From Nitrospinota bacterium (GTDB lineage: Bacteria; Nitrospinota; Nitrospinia; UBA9942), in contig JACRGN010000304.1 in assembly GCA_016234205.1 (NCBI GenBank), forward strand, positions 1 through 5,427: a stretch of DNA of 5,427 bases, read 5' to 3'. The notes beneath the pieces were generated by a model, which saw only the letters and a list, made by a program, of their open reading frames with translations, did not search any database and was not told where the DNA came from. The position numbers and the translations under genes were made by a program. Of the stretch, positions 5,388-5,427 are shown piece by piece; the first letter of the stretch is position 1; each line of letters opens with the position of its first letter.

Positions 5388-5427
5388 ATGTTTTGTTTTT
5401 TAAATATTTTCAACATAAGTCAATATA

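Noticed and set aside
5306..5427. T-box leader controlling leuS
   Set aside because: The leader is filled by the palindrome; no conserved T-box sequence or terminator/antiterminator pair is seen, and the apparent lineage is not one known for T-boxes on leuS.

Overview
The window looks like a stretch of an AT-rich genome from a Gram-negative, probably anaerobic or metal/sulfur-respiring bacterium. An LptE-type outer-membrane lipoprotein implies a lipopolysaccharide outer membrane. An exported cytochrome with at least twelve haems implies periplasmic or extracellular electron transfer. The leuS-lptE pairing and the cytochrome style fit lineages such as Nitrospirota or Desulfobacterota. That placement is inferred from general knowledge, not demonstrated here.

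All four genes lie on the minus strand, so transcription runs from the right edge to the left. From right to left: (1) 5427-5306, a leader region holding a 69-bp imperfect palindrome; (2) leuS, leucyl-tRNA synthetase, 5305-2849, complete; (3) lptE, 2852-2280, overlapping leuS by the four bases ATGA; (4) 2279-2066, an intergenic region mostly filled by a longer, purine/pyrimidine-biased palindrome whose outer arms resemble those of the first; (5) a GHMP-family sugar kinase, 2065-1064, closest in look to heptose-7-phosphate kinases; (6) 1063-918, a very AT-rich regulatory region with a sigma70-like promoter, a perfect 16-bp palindrome and an 11-bp direct repeat; (7) a multihaem c-type cytochrome, 917-1, whose C-terminus runs off the left edge.

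leuS and lptE are probably one translationally coupled unit. LptE works in lipopolysaccharide assembly and the kinase may supply a surface sugar, so an envelope theme is possible for the middle of the window. The cytochrome has its own promoter and is probably a separate unit.

The most unusual content is repetitive. Seven-base tandem repeats of several sequences lie inside coding DNA. Two different heptamers build almost the whole signal peptide of LptE, one giving the basic n-region and the other the hydrophobic h-region. Others occupy variable loops of LeuRS. Because 7 is not a multiple of 3, a gain or loss of one unit in lptE would shift the frame, so this may be a slippage-prone switch on an LPS-assembly gene or a mutational scar. 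Separately, two related intergenic palindromes each end a few bases from a TATAAT box just ahead of a gene that lacks a Shine-Dalgarno sequence.
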